A DNA stretch of 64,000 nt, taken from Hofstenia miamia (lineage: Eukaryota > Xenacoelomorpha > Acoela). The translations under genes and the position numbers were made by a program. The stretch covers positions 1,672,103-1,736,102 of the forward strand of contig SCFE01000003.1 of assembly GCA_004352715.1 (NCBI GenBank). Direction: 5' to 3'. How positions within the stretch are numbered: position 1 is the stretch's first letter; each line of letters starts with the position of its first letter. The notes beneath the pieces were generated by a model. That model was not told where the DNA came from, ran no database searches, and worked only from the letters and a program-made list of their open reading frames with translations. Below, one piece after another: positions 43,418 through 55,218 of this stretch.

Positions 43418-45475
43418 TTATTTCCAATTTTTATTAATTGTCTTGTTGAGTTTGCATACTATCTTATAAAGCAAATTCTTAGAATTGCATATATTACAAT
43501 TACAAACTAAAAAATGAGTACAAACATTATTAAATGCATATAAATCAATAAATTGTTGTTTAAAGAAATCTTCTAATTGCCTTTTAACTATTGAAAATCT
43601 ATCAAAGAGATCAATGTATGTATTTAAATGGACGTAATTTGCTAATTTAGTAATACGACTAAAGAAGAAATTATCGGTTTTAATATTCTTGTTAATTTTG
43701 CACTTGAAAAGCGTTTTATTATAGAGCCGTAGTCCTTGTTTCGCAATATATAGGTAGTCAAAGATATTAAAATCAATGTTGTTATTAAGCATAATATTAA
43801 ATTGAATAAGATCAATGAGTTGTAATTGCATTGAAAGTGGCAATAAATTCAGTTTAATTAATCTCTTCTTATAGTCCGTAATATTCAAAATCCATTTTGA
43901 ACAGCGATTTTGAAAATTTTCAATTCTAACAATATTGCATCTGCTGGGAAACCAAACAACAGGTCCACAGATAAGGATTGATCTTATAGCAGTTATGTAT
44001 ATACTTCTTTTGTCACAAACAATGGTATTATAAGGTAATATTCTTTTAATGTTTAAAAATGTTTGATTGCATGTTTTCAATTTGGAATATATATGGGTGG
44101 ACCAATCAAGATTATGAGTAATAATAATACCCAAATCTTTAACTGAGTTTGATGCATTAACTGTAGTATTGGAGTTTAGTTGAAGTGTATGATTAATGTT
44201 ATTAGAAACCGCTAGCAACTGAATTTTTTCCTCATTGAATTTCGCATTATTTTCTAAACACCAATTGTTTAGTCTTAAATAATCGTCATTTACATCATTA
44301 AGGTCATTACTAAATAACTTCAAGTCGTCAGCAAATAAGAATGGAGTTGTAGCAAAGCAGTAATTTGGCAAATCTTTTATAAAAATTAAGAAAAATAAAG
44401 GACCAAGAACAGAACCTTAAGGAACTCCACTTGTTATATTGGTTTGATCTGATTTTATGCCATTGAAAATTACTTTTTGTGTTCTATTCGTAAGATAAGA
44501 TCAGAATAATTTAAATAAATTACCTCCAACTCCAAATTTTTTCAATTTTTCTAATAGAATTCTATGTGAAACCTTATCAAAGGCTTTTGAAAAGTCTAAA
44601 TATAGAACAAAACTATCTATATTAGCATCGAATTTGTCATAAATATTTAAATAAAATAGAAGCAATTGTGAAATAGAAGACTTATTCTTCATAAATCCAT
44701 GCTGTGATTTTGAAATATTTTCACGAACTACAGGACAAAGTCGTTTAAATATGATCTTTTCAAATATTAATAGTTTTTGTAAGATTCTTATTGGTCTGTA
44801 ATTTATAATCTTTCTTAATTCTTTCTTGTGGATGGATAATTGCTTGCTTCCAGAGTGATGAAAATGTACCTGATATAATTATATTCTGAAATAGTTGTAA
44901 AATATGTGGTGCAAGTGCTGTTGAAAACTTCTTCAAGAAACAATTGGGGATTTTATCATATCCACATCCTTTCATTGAGAGATTGGAAATAACTTCAAAT
45001 ACGTCTTCAATTTCTATTTCAAGATTATTGATTAACGACAATGGAAATGAGATATTCATAATATTAGTATCATTTGGATTATAAACAGAACAAAAGTAAT
45101 CATTAAAAGCATTTGATATATCATGAAAATCAGTGAGATCTATGTCGTTATAAGACATTACTTTAGGAAAACTAGAATGAGACATTGCATTTAAAAGAGA
45201 GTACCATTCTTTTAAATTTGATTTGAAAGAAAAATTGTTAATAAAAGTAACTCTATCTAACTCTATGGAGTCTAATAGATTCCTAACAGCTTTACGATAT
45301 AAGTAATAGTTAAAAGTACGTTTTTTTCTTAAAGTATTCAATTTATTAAGGCAATGTATTGAATGAGAACTAAGATATGTTGGTAGTAATTGACGTTTTC
45401 TTCTTCTATATGGTATAGAAATATCGATAATTGTAAAGAGATTATTGTACCAATAGTTGATTGAAAGCTGTTTTT
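43418..45475 (-). pseudogene. Non-LTR retrotransposon reverse transcriptase, 5' truncated
   Basis: The minus-strand frames give a nearly complete RT of the jockey/CR1 type. They include a linker (NYWYNNLFTIIDISIPYRRR), a 193-codon frame at 45,341-44,760 with MKGCGYDKIPNCFLKKF, FSSLWKQAIIHP, and out of frame QHGF. Then come YLDFSKAFDKVSHRIL (motif A), SGVP*GSVLGPLFFLIFI (a TAA replaces the Gln codon) and LFADDLKLF (motif C, FADD), followed by a 317-codon frame through the thumb (VKDLGIIITHNLDWS) to the C-terminus. The endonuclease is absent: the element starts at about 45,475 inside family 3 sequence, as expected for a 5'-truncated insertion. One frameshift and two or three stops only, so it is younger than the gypsy copies. 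Confidence 0.9.
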
Positions 45476-47160
45476 AAGTGGATCTAAAAATTCATAAAGT
45501 AATGTGTTTTTAGCAATTACTAGGAAACTGAAATAACATGCATTTGGAAAGAGAAATCCCTATTATTCTCTTTCAAGAATTCCCAACCCCCGTCCCTGCC
45601 TGCACCATTTGATACAGCGAATGTTTTCCTAAAATGAAAAAAACACACAATAATTAGTAATTTTAACATAAAAAAATCAATGTTACAAAATTTTGAAATG
45701 ACATTTTCCTAACTCAAAGTTTCTTAAACTGAAAATGCAAGAAACTTCTGAAGTTACACAGCAGCATTCTTACCTAAATATTCCTAGTAAACAAACAGCA
45801 GTTGTTCTCACCGTAGTCAGTTTCTAATTGTACATGTCGATATAATAAAGCAAGCATAGACAAGCTTTATACAAACAGGATATATATCTTTAAACTAGTC
45901 AATTTAGTACTTCAAATTTTCTATTACATTTGCTCTAGAAGCTGCAAAAACTTCTGCTGTTGTGTAACTAATTTTTCCAACTGATTTATAAACTCAGCTG
46001 TCAGCAACTAACGATGTTTGTGTTTTGTTCTCTTGTGGGCAGAAGACTCGTTTTGTATGGCATTTTCGTCAAATTGCTTTTCCATTCTTTTTTAATGCTT
46101 CTTTCAATATACCTATGGATTCTCTAAACAAATAATTCAATATAAACATGCAATTCTAAAAAAAATTATATCAAATATTTGTTTAATTTTAAACCTATTT
46201 TAATAATCAACATTAGAGAAAAAACTTTTCAATAAGAATTAATTGGATTTAGTCTCCCAATTCAAACTAGGAAAAATACATATTTAAACTAGGTTATGAT
46301 CGTGTAATAAAATGTTTTTTTTTGCTTTTAAAAAAATTTCTCATTGTTGGAACCAAGCATTTTATTTTGCTTGACAAATATTCAAAATCCGTTCTCATCA
46401 TTTGAATTGTGAAACTTTTTTCTTTCATTTTGGGGAAACTATTTTTATTTTTGACTTCAAGTCTCTGTTTGAGGAGTAGAATGAGTTTCACGTTTGCATT
46501 AAAACAATGAAATTTAAAGCATGAAACTGAGCAGGCATTTTCACTGAAATACTTCCTTTGTTGCTTGTCATAAAAATTCTTGCTTTTTGCAAGTAGTGAT
46601 TTGCAATTATCTGTTGATTTATCACGGAGACTCTAATCTTTACCACATCTAGACAGTACTTGCGGCTTAAATTTTACCAGATTAACACAATCTAATTTCG
46701 AATTTTGAGTTTCGTCCATAATTTTGTCTACTTTATTACATAATAACACAACCTTCTCAAGTGTATCNNTTGTCACAAAAATTCTCGCTTTTTGCAAGTA
46801 GTGATTTGCAATTATCTGTTGATTTATCACGGAGACTCTAATCTTTACCACATCTAGACAGTACTTGCGGCTTAAATTTTACCAGATTAACACAATCTAA
46901 TTTCGAATTTTGAGTTTCGTCCATAATTTTGTCTACTTTATTACATAATAACACAACCTTCTCAAGTGTATCTCGTTCATTACTTACAAATTTAACGATC
47001 TTATTCATTTCTGTACAAGACACATTTTCATTATAAATAATTTCTTGTTGTTTTTCTACTCTATTTAAACTGTCTTTTTCACTTACTTAGATAATACCAG
47101 TAGAACTATACGGAATAACATCTGACTATAACACGCAATTTGAAACATTAATGAAGGAAT
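45476..47160 (-). pseudogene. Inverted family 3 gag C-terminal region, with internal duplication across NN
   Basis: This is the mirror of 39,130-40,090. NERDTLEKVVLLCNKVDKIM and SRCGKD recur. The stretch 46,567-46,767 is repeated at 46,770-46,971 across NN at 46,768-46,769, probably overlapping contigs left unmerged. About 690 bases at 45,850-46,540 have no counterpart in the plus-strand copy; they encode Lys-rich sequence (MKLILLLKQRLEVKNKNS) that may be more of the same element. The intron-like borders are also present. Confidence 0.65.
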
Positions 47161-47667
47161 TCCTTCTGTGGTTGCAATATGTTCTCCAATTTTTTTTATT
47201 TTAAATTCTTTTTCCACAAAACTTTGTTTGTATGAGATGATTGTATTGCACATGGCTCTGTTTGCTTTATCAATCACTATTGGTATTGCTGATCCATCAT
47301 TTTCCTTTGCTGAGGTATGTTTCCTTATAAAGTGTTTTGTTTCTGGAGACAATTGTCAAGTGTGTTGTATCTCATCCACATGTTTGCTATGAAGTATGGG
47401 TGTATTCATTGCTTCCCTATCTGGGTCATGCAGCTTTCTCTTTCTTATGATCTGGACAATTGATGTGATCAAGATGTTGCTGAGAACTGCCTGAAGTAAG
47501 AGTGGCTGTGAGCTTGTAGTAGGGAAGGAGCTTGTAGAGGGGAGTAAGCTTGTAGAGGGTTGTTCTGATATATCCATTTGAGAGACATTGCTAATTTCTT
47601 CAATATCTGGATCCTTTAGTTGATCACAAACCATAGTACCTTTAACTTTAGTTGTCAAAGAGGGCAT
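47083..47667 (-). pseudogene. ORF3 N-terminal part, family 2 copy C
   Basis: Two overlapping frames: 47,667-47,356 (LKDPDIEEISNVSQMDIS, then LHSKHVDEIQHT) and 47,352-47,083 (SPETKHFIRKHTSAKENDG, IPIVIDKANRAMCNTIISYK). The second aligns with family 1 at 11,960-12,110 (SDETKN, PFIINA, ALINTIICYDS). At 47,160-47,200 the frame runs into family 3 sequence at ATTGGAGAACAT, so the last 25 or so residues are not ORF3. Confidence 0.75.
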
Positions 47668-48620
47668 GAGTTTTAGCTATGTACTCTTTGCCCTTTAGTT
47701 GGCATTGAGATTTGCTGGTGGGGTACTGAGATCCAACTCTGGAGTCATTTTTGAGAATTTTCCACAACCCCAGACCACATGCCCTTTAGTTGACATTTGG
47801 TAAATAGTGGGGAATGCTGAGCCTTTGCTATCCTTAGGTGACATATTTTTCTTTATGAATCATTTTGTCTCTGGGGATAGGTTGTCAAGATCACTATGCT
47901 GCATTCTTCGATTTGCAATAAAGTAGGGGTGTATCATTTCTTTCCCTACTTTGGTCATCCTGCTTTTACATTCTTCAGATGTGGATGACTTTGTTGTTGT
48001 GGAGAACTGTTTATGTGTGAATGCTTGTGAGCTTCATGTTGTGGTTTGGAGTGAGCTTCTTGAGGTTTTTCAGAGGTGTCCATCTCAGAATCATTGCTGA
48101 TTTGTTTGATATCTAGATCCTTTAGTTGATCACAGACCTTAGTACCTCCTGCCTTTAGTTGTAGATGAGGACTGATTGATTTAGCTGTTTGTAATTTGCC
48201 CTTTAGTTGGCATTGAGTTCTGCTGGGGGATGTGGGGGAGTGTTTTTCCACTTTTCTTGCAAGTTGTTCCAACCTTGTGCTCTTTAGTTGATGCTTGGTA
48301 TGTGGATCTTGTCCCTCCTTTATCAATATGCCCTTTAACTGGCATTTGGGTGAGGGTGTCTTTCTCCTTGAAGCATTAGTACTTCCCCCATTTATCCACC
48401 TGCCCTTTAATTGAAATTTGGTTGAGGGTGTTCTTCTTCTTGGCAGATTGGTATTGTCCTCATTTATCTGCCTGCCTTAAAATTGGCATTTGGGTGAGGG
48501 CATTCTTCTCTGAATGCACCTCCCAAGATTTCTGGTGGTTTGTGAATCCATTTGCCTGTCTTTTGATTGGCATTGTGATTGTGGAGTTCTCCTTCTCACT
48601 CCTATATTTGAATGGTGATC
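47668..48620 (-). repeat. CQLKG tandem repeats, copy C (expanded)
   Basis: About nine degenerate units centred on TGCCAATTAAAGGGC (seen on the plus strand as GCCCTTTAGTTGGCA) lie near 47,690, 47,785, 48,190, 48,280, 48,331, 48,403, 48,474 and 48,556. They encode TQCQLKGKLQ- or KHQLKSTRL-like peptides separated by Ser/Pro/His-rich spacers. Copy B has only about four, so the repeat number differs between copies. Confidence 0.75.
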
Positions 48621-48859
48621 AATTCTCATCTTGGCTCATACTTTTCATTGCTGTTCCTAAATTCAGTTAATAGATAATATCCCATATTTCAGGGTTGTGT
48701 TTAGATTTAGTTTTAGCTGCCCTCTGGGGCATAATCCTTTTTTCTGCTTCACTAGTGTTGATGTTGTCTGTGTATCCATCATTGAATGCCTCCTCACAGA
48801 CATTATCAAGTTCATTCATTGGTGTATACATGAGTTAATTTTCTTGTATAATTTTAAAT

Positions 48860-49900
48860 TCTGCATTTTTATCTAATGCAATTTGTTCTATGTCTGTCCT
48901 CACTCTTTTTAAGTTTTGGAAGTGTAAATATTCTTCTGTCATTTAGTTTATAGTTATTGTTAGTTAGTGTTTGCTGTATAGTGTATGGCCCTGCCCACCA
49001 TGTTTTTAGTTTTCTCACTTGGTTTATGTCTTGTGTTCTCATTAATGTGTATGCATAGACCTTATCCCCTTTCTTATTTGGTTTGCCATATATCTTCTTA
49101 TTGAAGTTCCTTTCTTGTCTGATGGCTGATTGTTTAATGTTGAGACACATTGCTTCACAGATACCAGTTATCTGACCTTTTAGTTTTTTAACATATTTGT
49201 TGTCTGGCTTTTTAGAGTATGATTTGCATTGCATTGAGACTGGTGTTGTGGCTTCTCTGCCATACATCACCTTTATGGTGTTATGCCTGTGGTGGAGTGT
49301 ACTGATGTAATATAAAAATACTCTAAAATTTCAAGTACTTCTCTCCAATCTCTTCTGCTGATTCTAGATGTCATTACTCTTATTAATTTTATCATAGCTC
49401 TATTCAATCTCTCTACAGCTCCATTCACTTGTGGGTGGTATGCTATTGTTTTCTCATTTAATATCTCAATTAGTTTTGTAATTCTTTGAATAAGTTGCTT
49501 TCAAATTGTACTCTGTGATCAGATATGATTGTTTCCATTGGATCAAACTTTGGGATCCACTCCTTCATTATTTTGTCTGCAATTGTCTTCACTGTTGTTG
49601 AATCTAGGGGTATCATGCATGTGTACTTAGTAAAATTGTCCACTACGACTAGTATGCATTGGTAGCCCTCATCATCCTGTGACAATTTTTCTAGGTCTAC
49701 ATGGACTATTTAATTTGGTGATGTTGCTATTATTTTTTCTAACAGTGGTGTTTGTTTAAGGAAATGATGTTTATAGTCAAGTAGACAAGTTGTGCATTTA
49801 TTAATAATGTCTCCTACTGTTTTCCTGACTGATATCATTATGATCCTTGCATTGAATGTCATTTTGGTTTGTATGATTCTGATATGTATCTTTCTCACAA
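48860..49900 (-). pseudogene. Integrase of family 2, copy C
   Basis: The C-terminal frame 49,270-48,869 is open for 133 codons: MYGREATTPVSMQC, NKKGDKVYAYTLMRTQD, then WWAGPYTIQQTLTNNNYKL, an intact GPY-type C-terminal module. Upstream are the E block HPQVNGAVERLNRAM, the core IISDHRVQFE and VHVDLEKLSQDDEG, and the zinc region DIINKCTTCLLDYKHH. This is the most complete integrase in the window, interrupted by stops at about 49,470 and 49,708. Confidence 0.87.
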
Positions 49901-51620
49901 GTTCTCATTTATATATTAAGCTATCACTATCCTAAGTGATTTTCCTTCAACATATATTTTTTTGTCTTGTATTTTGGTGATTATCTCTTGCAAAATTGCA
50001 TCTGTATTCTGTTTGTCAATAATCTCCACTTCTGTTATCTCTTCTTTTATGGCTATTGGCATTATTGGTTTTCCTTTCTTGTTAGCTTTTATCTCATATT
50101 CATTGTGTGGTAAGAATTCAAATGTTTTCTTTTCTCCATTAAATTTTTCTGTGTCTCCCTAGTATTCTGGTAGAAATGTCCAAAAGTCACCATTTTTGTG
50201 TAGAGTTCATTTATGGTGTTCTATTGTAAATTTGAATTCATTTAAATACTCTATCCACCTTGAGACTATTGAGGACTTATCATCCAAGATTTTTTTAACC
50301 ATGCAAGGCTGCTGTTGTCAGTTCTTACTTGACAGCTTTAATCCATTAAGAAATATCTGAACTTCTTTATGCAATCTACTAATGTGAGCATTTCAAGTTT
50401 AGTTGATCCAAATTTTTTTACATTACCTAATTGCTCTTGCTCTTTCCATGCCCATTTAAATATTACTGATTTTTTCATTAGTACTGTCATCTTATTTGTT
50501 TTCTGTGCTACATTCAGTATAAATGATCCATAATATTTTATGAAGCCATTTATTCTTTAAAGATATTTTTTGGTTTTTTACTTTGAATGTTTTGTACAAT
50601 GACTTTAGCATTGTTTTTCATTTTGATTTTTCATTGTTGTATTTGTCTTCCCAAGAAAACAACTTGTGTTTTGAGGATCTTGCATTTGTTGCCATTTAAT
50701 CTTAGTCCCATGTTGTATAGAATGGCTAACATTCTGTCTAATTTTTCAATGTGCTACTGCACTTTATCAATTGCTATTAGTATATTATCAATGTATGTGC
50801 ATACCCTGTCTTCTATCTTCTATTTGTTGTGTTTCAACACTTTGGTGACATAGCAGTGGAAAGTTGCAGGCATGTTGCATAGTCTGAATTCCATGTACAT
50901 CCACTCAAATAGGCTGTATGGTGTTATAAATGCAGTTTTCTCAATGTCTTCTGGCTCCATCAGTACCTGCTTGGTAGTTGTATTGGCTCTTTTGTTGTTG
51001 TAACAATTTTATGAGTTTCTCCTACAGCTTTCCCTACACTGATTTCTTGAAAGTTGAAGATTTTCTCGTTTTTTTCTTAATGTGTTCACTAATTTTTACT
51101 TTTTGAGTTTGCTTAGGTGCTGGTATTCACCATTGTTTATCTCTGGTTCTGGCAGTCTTTGTTATCTTTTTGGTAGATTATGTTGATCATTTTTTGATAG
51201 TTTGTTTCTCAGATCTTACTCTTTTCCAGTAAATTATGACATTTTCTCTTTTTATGTTCATTATCCAATTTGTTGCATTTAATATAGGAATCATGCTTTT
51301 GCCTTGTTTCATAGCACACAAACTTGATGGTAGTGATAGTTTTTTAGTATTAATGCCTGTTTGTTAATATATCATGATTTCAGTCATTATTTTTTTGTTT
51401 TTCTTTGGTTTTCAAAATCATACATTTTCTTGTTGTTAGCTGAAGTTTAACATATTCACTTAGTTTGAATCTTAACATTTTGTTGTGATGTTCTTTGTCT
51501 TCCATTATAATTATCTCTTCTTGTACTTTTATTGTTTTTGTTGTGTAATCTATGATATATCTGTTTTTGTAAGGAAATCATTTTGTACAGCAGGGGTTCC
51601 TTTTGGTGTCAATCACAATG
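49901..51620 (-). pseudogene. RNase H and deleted RT, family 2 copy C
   Basis: Reads as the inverse of copy A 27,420-29,190. It shares the missing RT fingers/palm segment (LPNR joined to the KTAFITPYS block near 50,940-50,980), YIDN in place of YxDD, the TAG in the following block and the truncated RNase H. Shared lesions mean one dead ancestor for both copies. Confidence 0.85.
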
Positions 51621-51965
51621 AACATTTATTGAAATGTGGTGTTTGCAATTCTGATTGGTATGTCTTCAAGTGTACCTTTGGTATCAATATAGTTGCCTGA
51701 GGGGTTAATTAGTCTATGTTTCTCATCTTCTAGATGTTTTCTGGTAAATCCAATTTTTGTCACACATTTGTCTGTTAGTACAGAAATTACTGCTCCAGTA
51801 TCTATCATTGCTTTGACCATTATAAAATTAACTGCAACTGTAATTGTATTTGTTTTTAGTAAATTGGTTATGATTAGAACAGGTGCATTATTTTCACAAG
51901 ACAGGGTTCTTAGTAGTTTTAATCTTCTGTTTGTTGTTAATCTTCATCCTCCTTGGTGAGGTTTT
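51621..51965 (-). pseudogene. Protease and gag end, family 2 copy C
   Basis: MVKAMIDTGAVISVL with intact DTG, TKIGFTRKHLEDE, TKGTLEDIPIRIA. The copy ends in the acidic gag tail at about 51,965 (CCTCCTTGGTGAGG on the plus strand), where it meets unrelated LTR sequence. Confidence 0.82.
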
Positions 51966-52488
51966 AAAGTAGCCTTCAATTACAACTAACTGCCATACCT
52001 CTGATTTCTGCAGAATGTATTGAATGTTGACAAGTATTCAGGTTATAGTTATATCTATTTATATGTAGGGCTATTTATATGTAGGTTTCATAATAAGCTA
52101 ATGCAGAACAGTTGCAAACTTTTATTTATTGCAATAATTGGTAATAACAAAAACAATCAATACATTAAATTGCTAGGAATTTGCAAAACACATTCACTGA
52201 GACATTTCTGCATTATGAGCCTAATCTGTGAGTCACAATCATTTCCACAGTAACTGGTGATCCCTTATCACTCCATGTACCTCTTGAGCTTCTGTGCTTC
52301 ACTTCAGGTTCAGATCCTGATAACATCTTGCTGGTTTTAATCTAAACTAGTTGTTAATAGTAACCTACCTTGTTACAAATGGAAAGCTGGATTAAATGGA
52401 AATGAACAGTTGGTTACCAGATTAAATAATGTAAATTGTCATAGCTTTACTGAAATATATCTATAAATCTCTTTGTACAGATTCTACA
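51966..52488 (+). repeat. Truncated 5' LTR of a family 2-like element
   Basis: It ends GATTCTACA exactly as the other two LTR types and is followed by a primer site and a gag start on the plus strand. Only about 520 bases are present and no TGTAGA start is seen, so the 5' part has been lost at the junction with copy C. Confidence 0.65.
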
Positions 52489-52510
52489 TGGCAACCATGA
52501 CAGGTGCTCA
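52489..52510 (+). promoter_or_regulatory. Primer-binding site, family 2-like element
   Basis: TGGCAACCATGACAGGTG directly after TCTACA. It is a diverged version of the tRNA-Trp-like site; TGG, AACC and TGAC are aligned. Confidence 0.55.
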
Positions 52511-52884
52511 AAAAACTGTAACACAAATAATTCAAACCCTGGGTTAAAATGGATTTCTACTCAGAAAAAGAAAAGGAACAAATTATGATTTGATTGATTT
52601 AAGAAGATGTACCTCTTGTCAAAAGTGACTCTCAGGGAATGGAAATAGACTACAATTGATTTTATCTAAGAAGATGTACTTCTTGTCAAGCACAAGTTCT
52701 CCTAAAATGAAAAATGAGCAAACACAGTATGAGTCAAGATAGTTGTTTCTTCTTGAACTAAACAAACTAAGTATTTTGGTATACTGAAGCAAATAAAGCA
52801 AACACAATGAAAAAGCCATACCTACACAGGTGTTCAACAACAATTTAGTCAACTGAGAAAAACCTAAACACTACTCATAGTGAA

Positions 52885-53823
52885 ATGAAAAACAAAATAA
52901 GGTCTAGAACTCAGAAGAGCCCCAAAGTCAGAACCCTGCTCCCCAAACAAAGGACATGTTATCATATCCTGAAAAAGAAGCATCCCCAGTAGAAATGATT
53001 TTGTCAACAGTTGATACTGAAAACAAGGTAACAATAAGTGAACTAAATGAAATAGTCAGAAAGCTAATGTGAAAAATTTCACAAATAGAATCAACAAATG
53101 TTGAAAAGGAAAGTTTTCTAAATGAAATGAGAGCTGATGCAAGTGCTAGAGCAATGGAACAGAGAAATCTATTCCAAAGGCAGATAGAAATACTAATAGA
53201 CACAAATAATAAATTGAAAATCAAAAGTGCAAAATAGCAGCAATTTATGGCAGAAATGCATGAAGAAAACATCAGGTTACAAGAAGAAAACAAACAAAAC
53301 AAATGGAAATTGAAGGCCTTAGAAATGAATTACAACTATTAATTCTGAATAATGAAACTGAAAATAACCATGTAGAAAAAACTCAAAAAGAGGTAGGCAG
53401 AACAACAATAGGAAATACAGAAAACTTATGTAAAACAGATCTGCCCAAAAATAGAGAATTTTTTAAAAACAAACCACCTGAAATGGAGGAAGAATTCGTC
53501 CAAAAATTAGTAGACAATAAAAAAATAAGTCAAACAAAAATACAAACCCAAAACAGAGATGAAACTAATGTTCAATGAATCTACATTGTTTGAAATGAAC
53601 AATAACAAAGCACCATTATGCAAAGCCATCCTTCCTAAATTCACAAAAAGAATAGGCAACTATTCACCAACATTCACAGAGTGGCTCCAAATATTTGAAA
53701 TGAACATGAAGGAAAACAAAGTGACCCAAACAGCAGCAGTAAGTTTCCCACTATACCTGAGTGGAGCAGCATACCAATACTATTTGGTACTCAATACAAA
53801 GACAAAAATAGACTATAAGATTT
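52885..53823 (+). pseudogene. gag N-terminal part, family 2-like element
   Basis: ATG 52,885 starts MKNKIRSRTQKSPKVR, followed by a frameshift and a coiled coil (VTISELNEIVRKL, FQRQIEILIDTNNKLK, EMHEENIRLQEENKQNK). From 53,303 the frames equal those of 29,869-30,366 (ELQLLILNNETENNHVEKT, LPKFTKRIGNYSP, YLSGAAYQYYLVL). A TGA follows VRKL, and TAG follows KIKSAK. It ends at the same inversion point as the 30,366 copy. Confidence 0.85.
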
Positions 53824-54034
53824 AGTTATCACTAATTTTTCATTAATTCTTGCATTATTTTCCATCATTATTTGTATCACAAGTCCTTTCCTGATCATTT
53901 TGTCTAAGGAATCTTCCACATCACATTTAATTTGAAATTGTTGATGTATTGATTCTGGTAACCCCTTACAAATGTGTGAGAATAAGTCATACTTTGAGTA
54001 CGTTTCTTCTCTAGAGCTCAGTTTGAGTAACCTC
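53824..54034 (-). pseudogene. gag capsid C-terminus, minus strand, cut by gap
   Basis: LLKLSSREETYSKYDLFSHI and MIRKGLVIQIMMENNARINE match 30,370-30,590 on the minus strand. The 1000-base gap begins inside the domain. Confidence 0.85.
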
Positions 54035-55034
54035 NNNNNNNNNNNNNNNNNNNNNNNNNNNNNNNNNNNNNNNNNNNNNNNNNNNNNNNNNNNNNNNNNN
54101 NNNNNNNNNNNNNNNNNNNNNNNNNNNNNNNNNNNNNNNNNNNNNNNNNNNNNNNNNNNNNNNNNNNNNNNNNNNNNNNNNNNNNNNNNNNNNNNNNNNN
54201 NNNNNNNNNNNNNNNNNNNNNNNNNNNNNNNNNNNNNNNNNNNNNNNNNNNNNNNNNNNNNNNNNNNNNNNNNNNNNNNNNNNNNNNNNNNNNNNNNNNN
54301 NNNNNNNNNNNNNNNNNNNNNNNNNNNNNNNNNNNNNNNNNNNNNNNNNNNNNNNNNNNNNNNNNNNNNNNNNNNNNNNNNNNNNNNNNNNNNNNNNNNN
54401 NNNNNNNNNNNNNNNNNNNNNNNNNNNNNNNNNNNNNNNNNNNNNNNNNNNNNNNNNNNNNNNNNNNNNNNNNNNNNNNNNNNNNNNNNNNNNNNNNNNN
54501 NNNNNNNNNNNNNNNNNNNNNNNNNNNNNNNNNNNNNNNNNNNNNNNNNNNNNNNNNNNNNNNNNNNNNNNNNNNNNNNNNNNNNNNNNNNNNNNNNNNN
54601 NNNNNNNNNNNNNNNNNNNNNNNNNNNNNNNNNNNNNNNNNNNNNNNNNNNNNNNNNNNNNNNNNNNNNNNNNNNNNNNNNNNNNNNNNNNNNNNNNNNN
54701 NNNNNNNNNNNNNNNNNNNNNNNNNNNNNNNNNNNNNNNNNNNNNNNNNNNNNNNNNNNNNNNNNNNNNNNNNNNNNNNNNNNNNNNNNNNNNNNNNNNN
54801 NNNNNNNNNNNNNNNNNNNNNNNNNNNNNNNNNNNNNNNNNNNNNNNNNNNNNNNNNNNNNNNNNNNNNNNNNNNNNNNNNNNNNNNNNNNNNNNNNNNN
54901 NNNNNNNNNNNNNNNNNNNNNNNNNNNNNNNNNNNNNNNNNNNNNNNNNNNNNNNNNNNNNNNNNNNNNNNNNNNNNNNNNNNNNNNNNNNNNNNNNNNN
55001 NNNNNNNNNNNNNNNNNNNNNNNNNNNNNNNNNN
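54035..55034. other. Assembly gap (1000 N)
   Basis: A run of exactly 1000 N by coordinate. By comparison with 30,590-31,700 it should hold the rest of a minus-strand gag, but this cannot be verified. Confidence 0.95.
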
Positions 55035-55218
55035 GCATTGCCTTTAGAGAATCATCCTTTATAATTTGACTTGGCCTTTTCTGAATTCTATGTTTAATGG
55101 TACACACCTTTAGCATATTTTCAATTTGATCTTCATGCATCTATATTGCTAATCAAAAAATACTATATTCTTCCAATACCTCATCCCAAACAGTGAATCT
55201 TAGCATATGCTCAAGTTT
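55035..55218 (-). pseudogene. Short coding-like fragment after the gap
   Basis: Minus strand reads LRFTVWDEVLEEYSIF, then MHEDQIENMLKVCTIKHR and SQIIKDDSLKAM with two stops. It looks like a piece of a protein, but I do not recognise it and it has no counterpart elsewhere in the window. Confidence 0.35.

Noticed and set aside
53791-55140. A very long minus-strand frame (449 codons) across 54-55 kb
   Set aside because: Most of it is unknown bases of the 1000-N gap; only the two ends are real sequence and they need not belong together.
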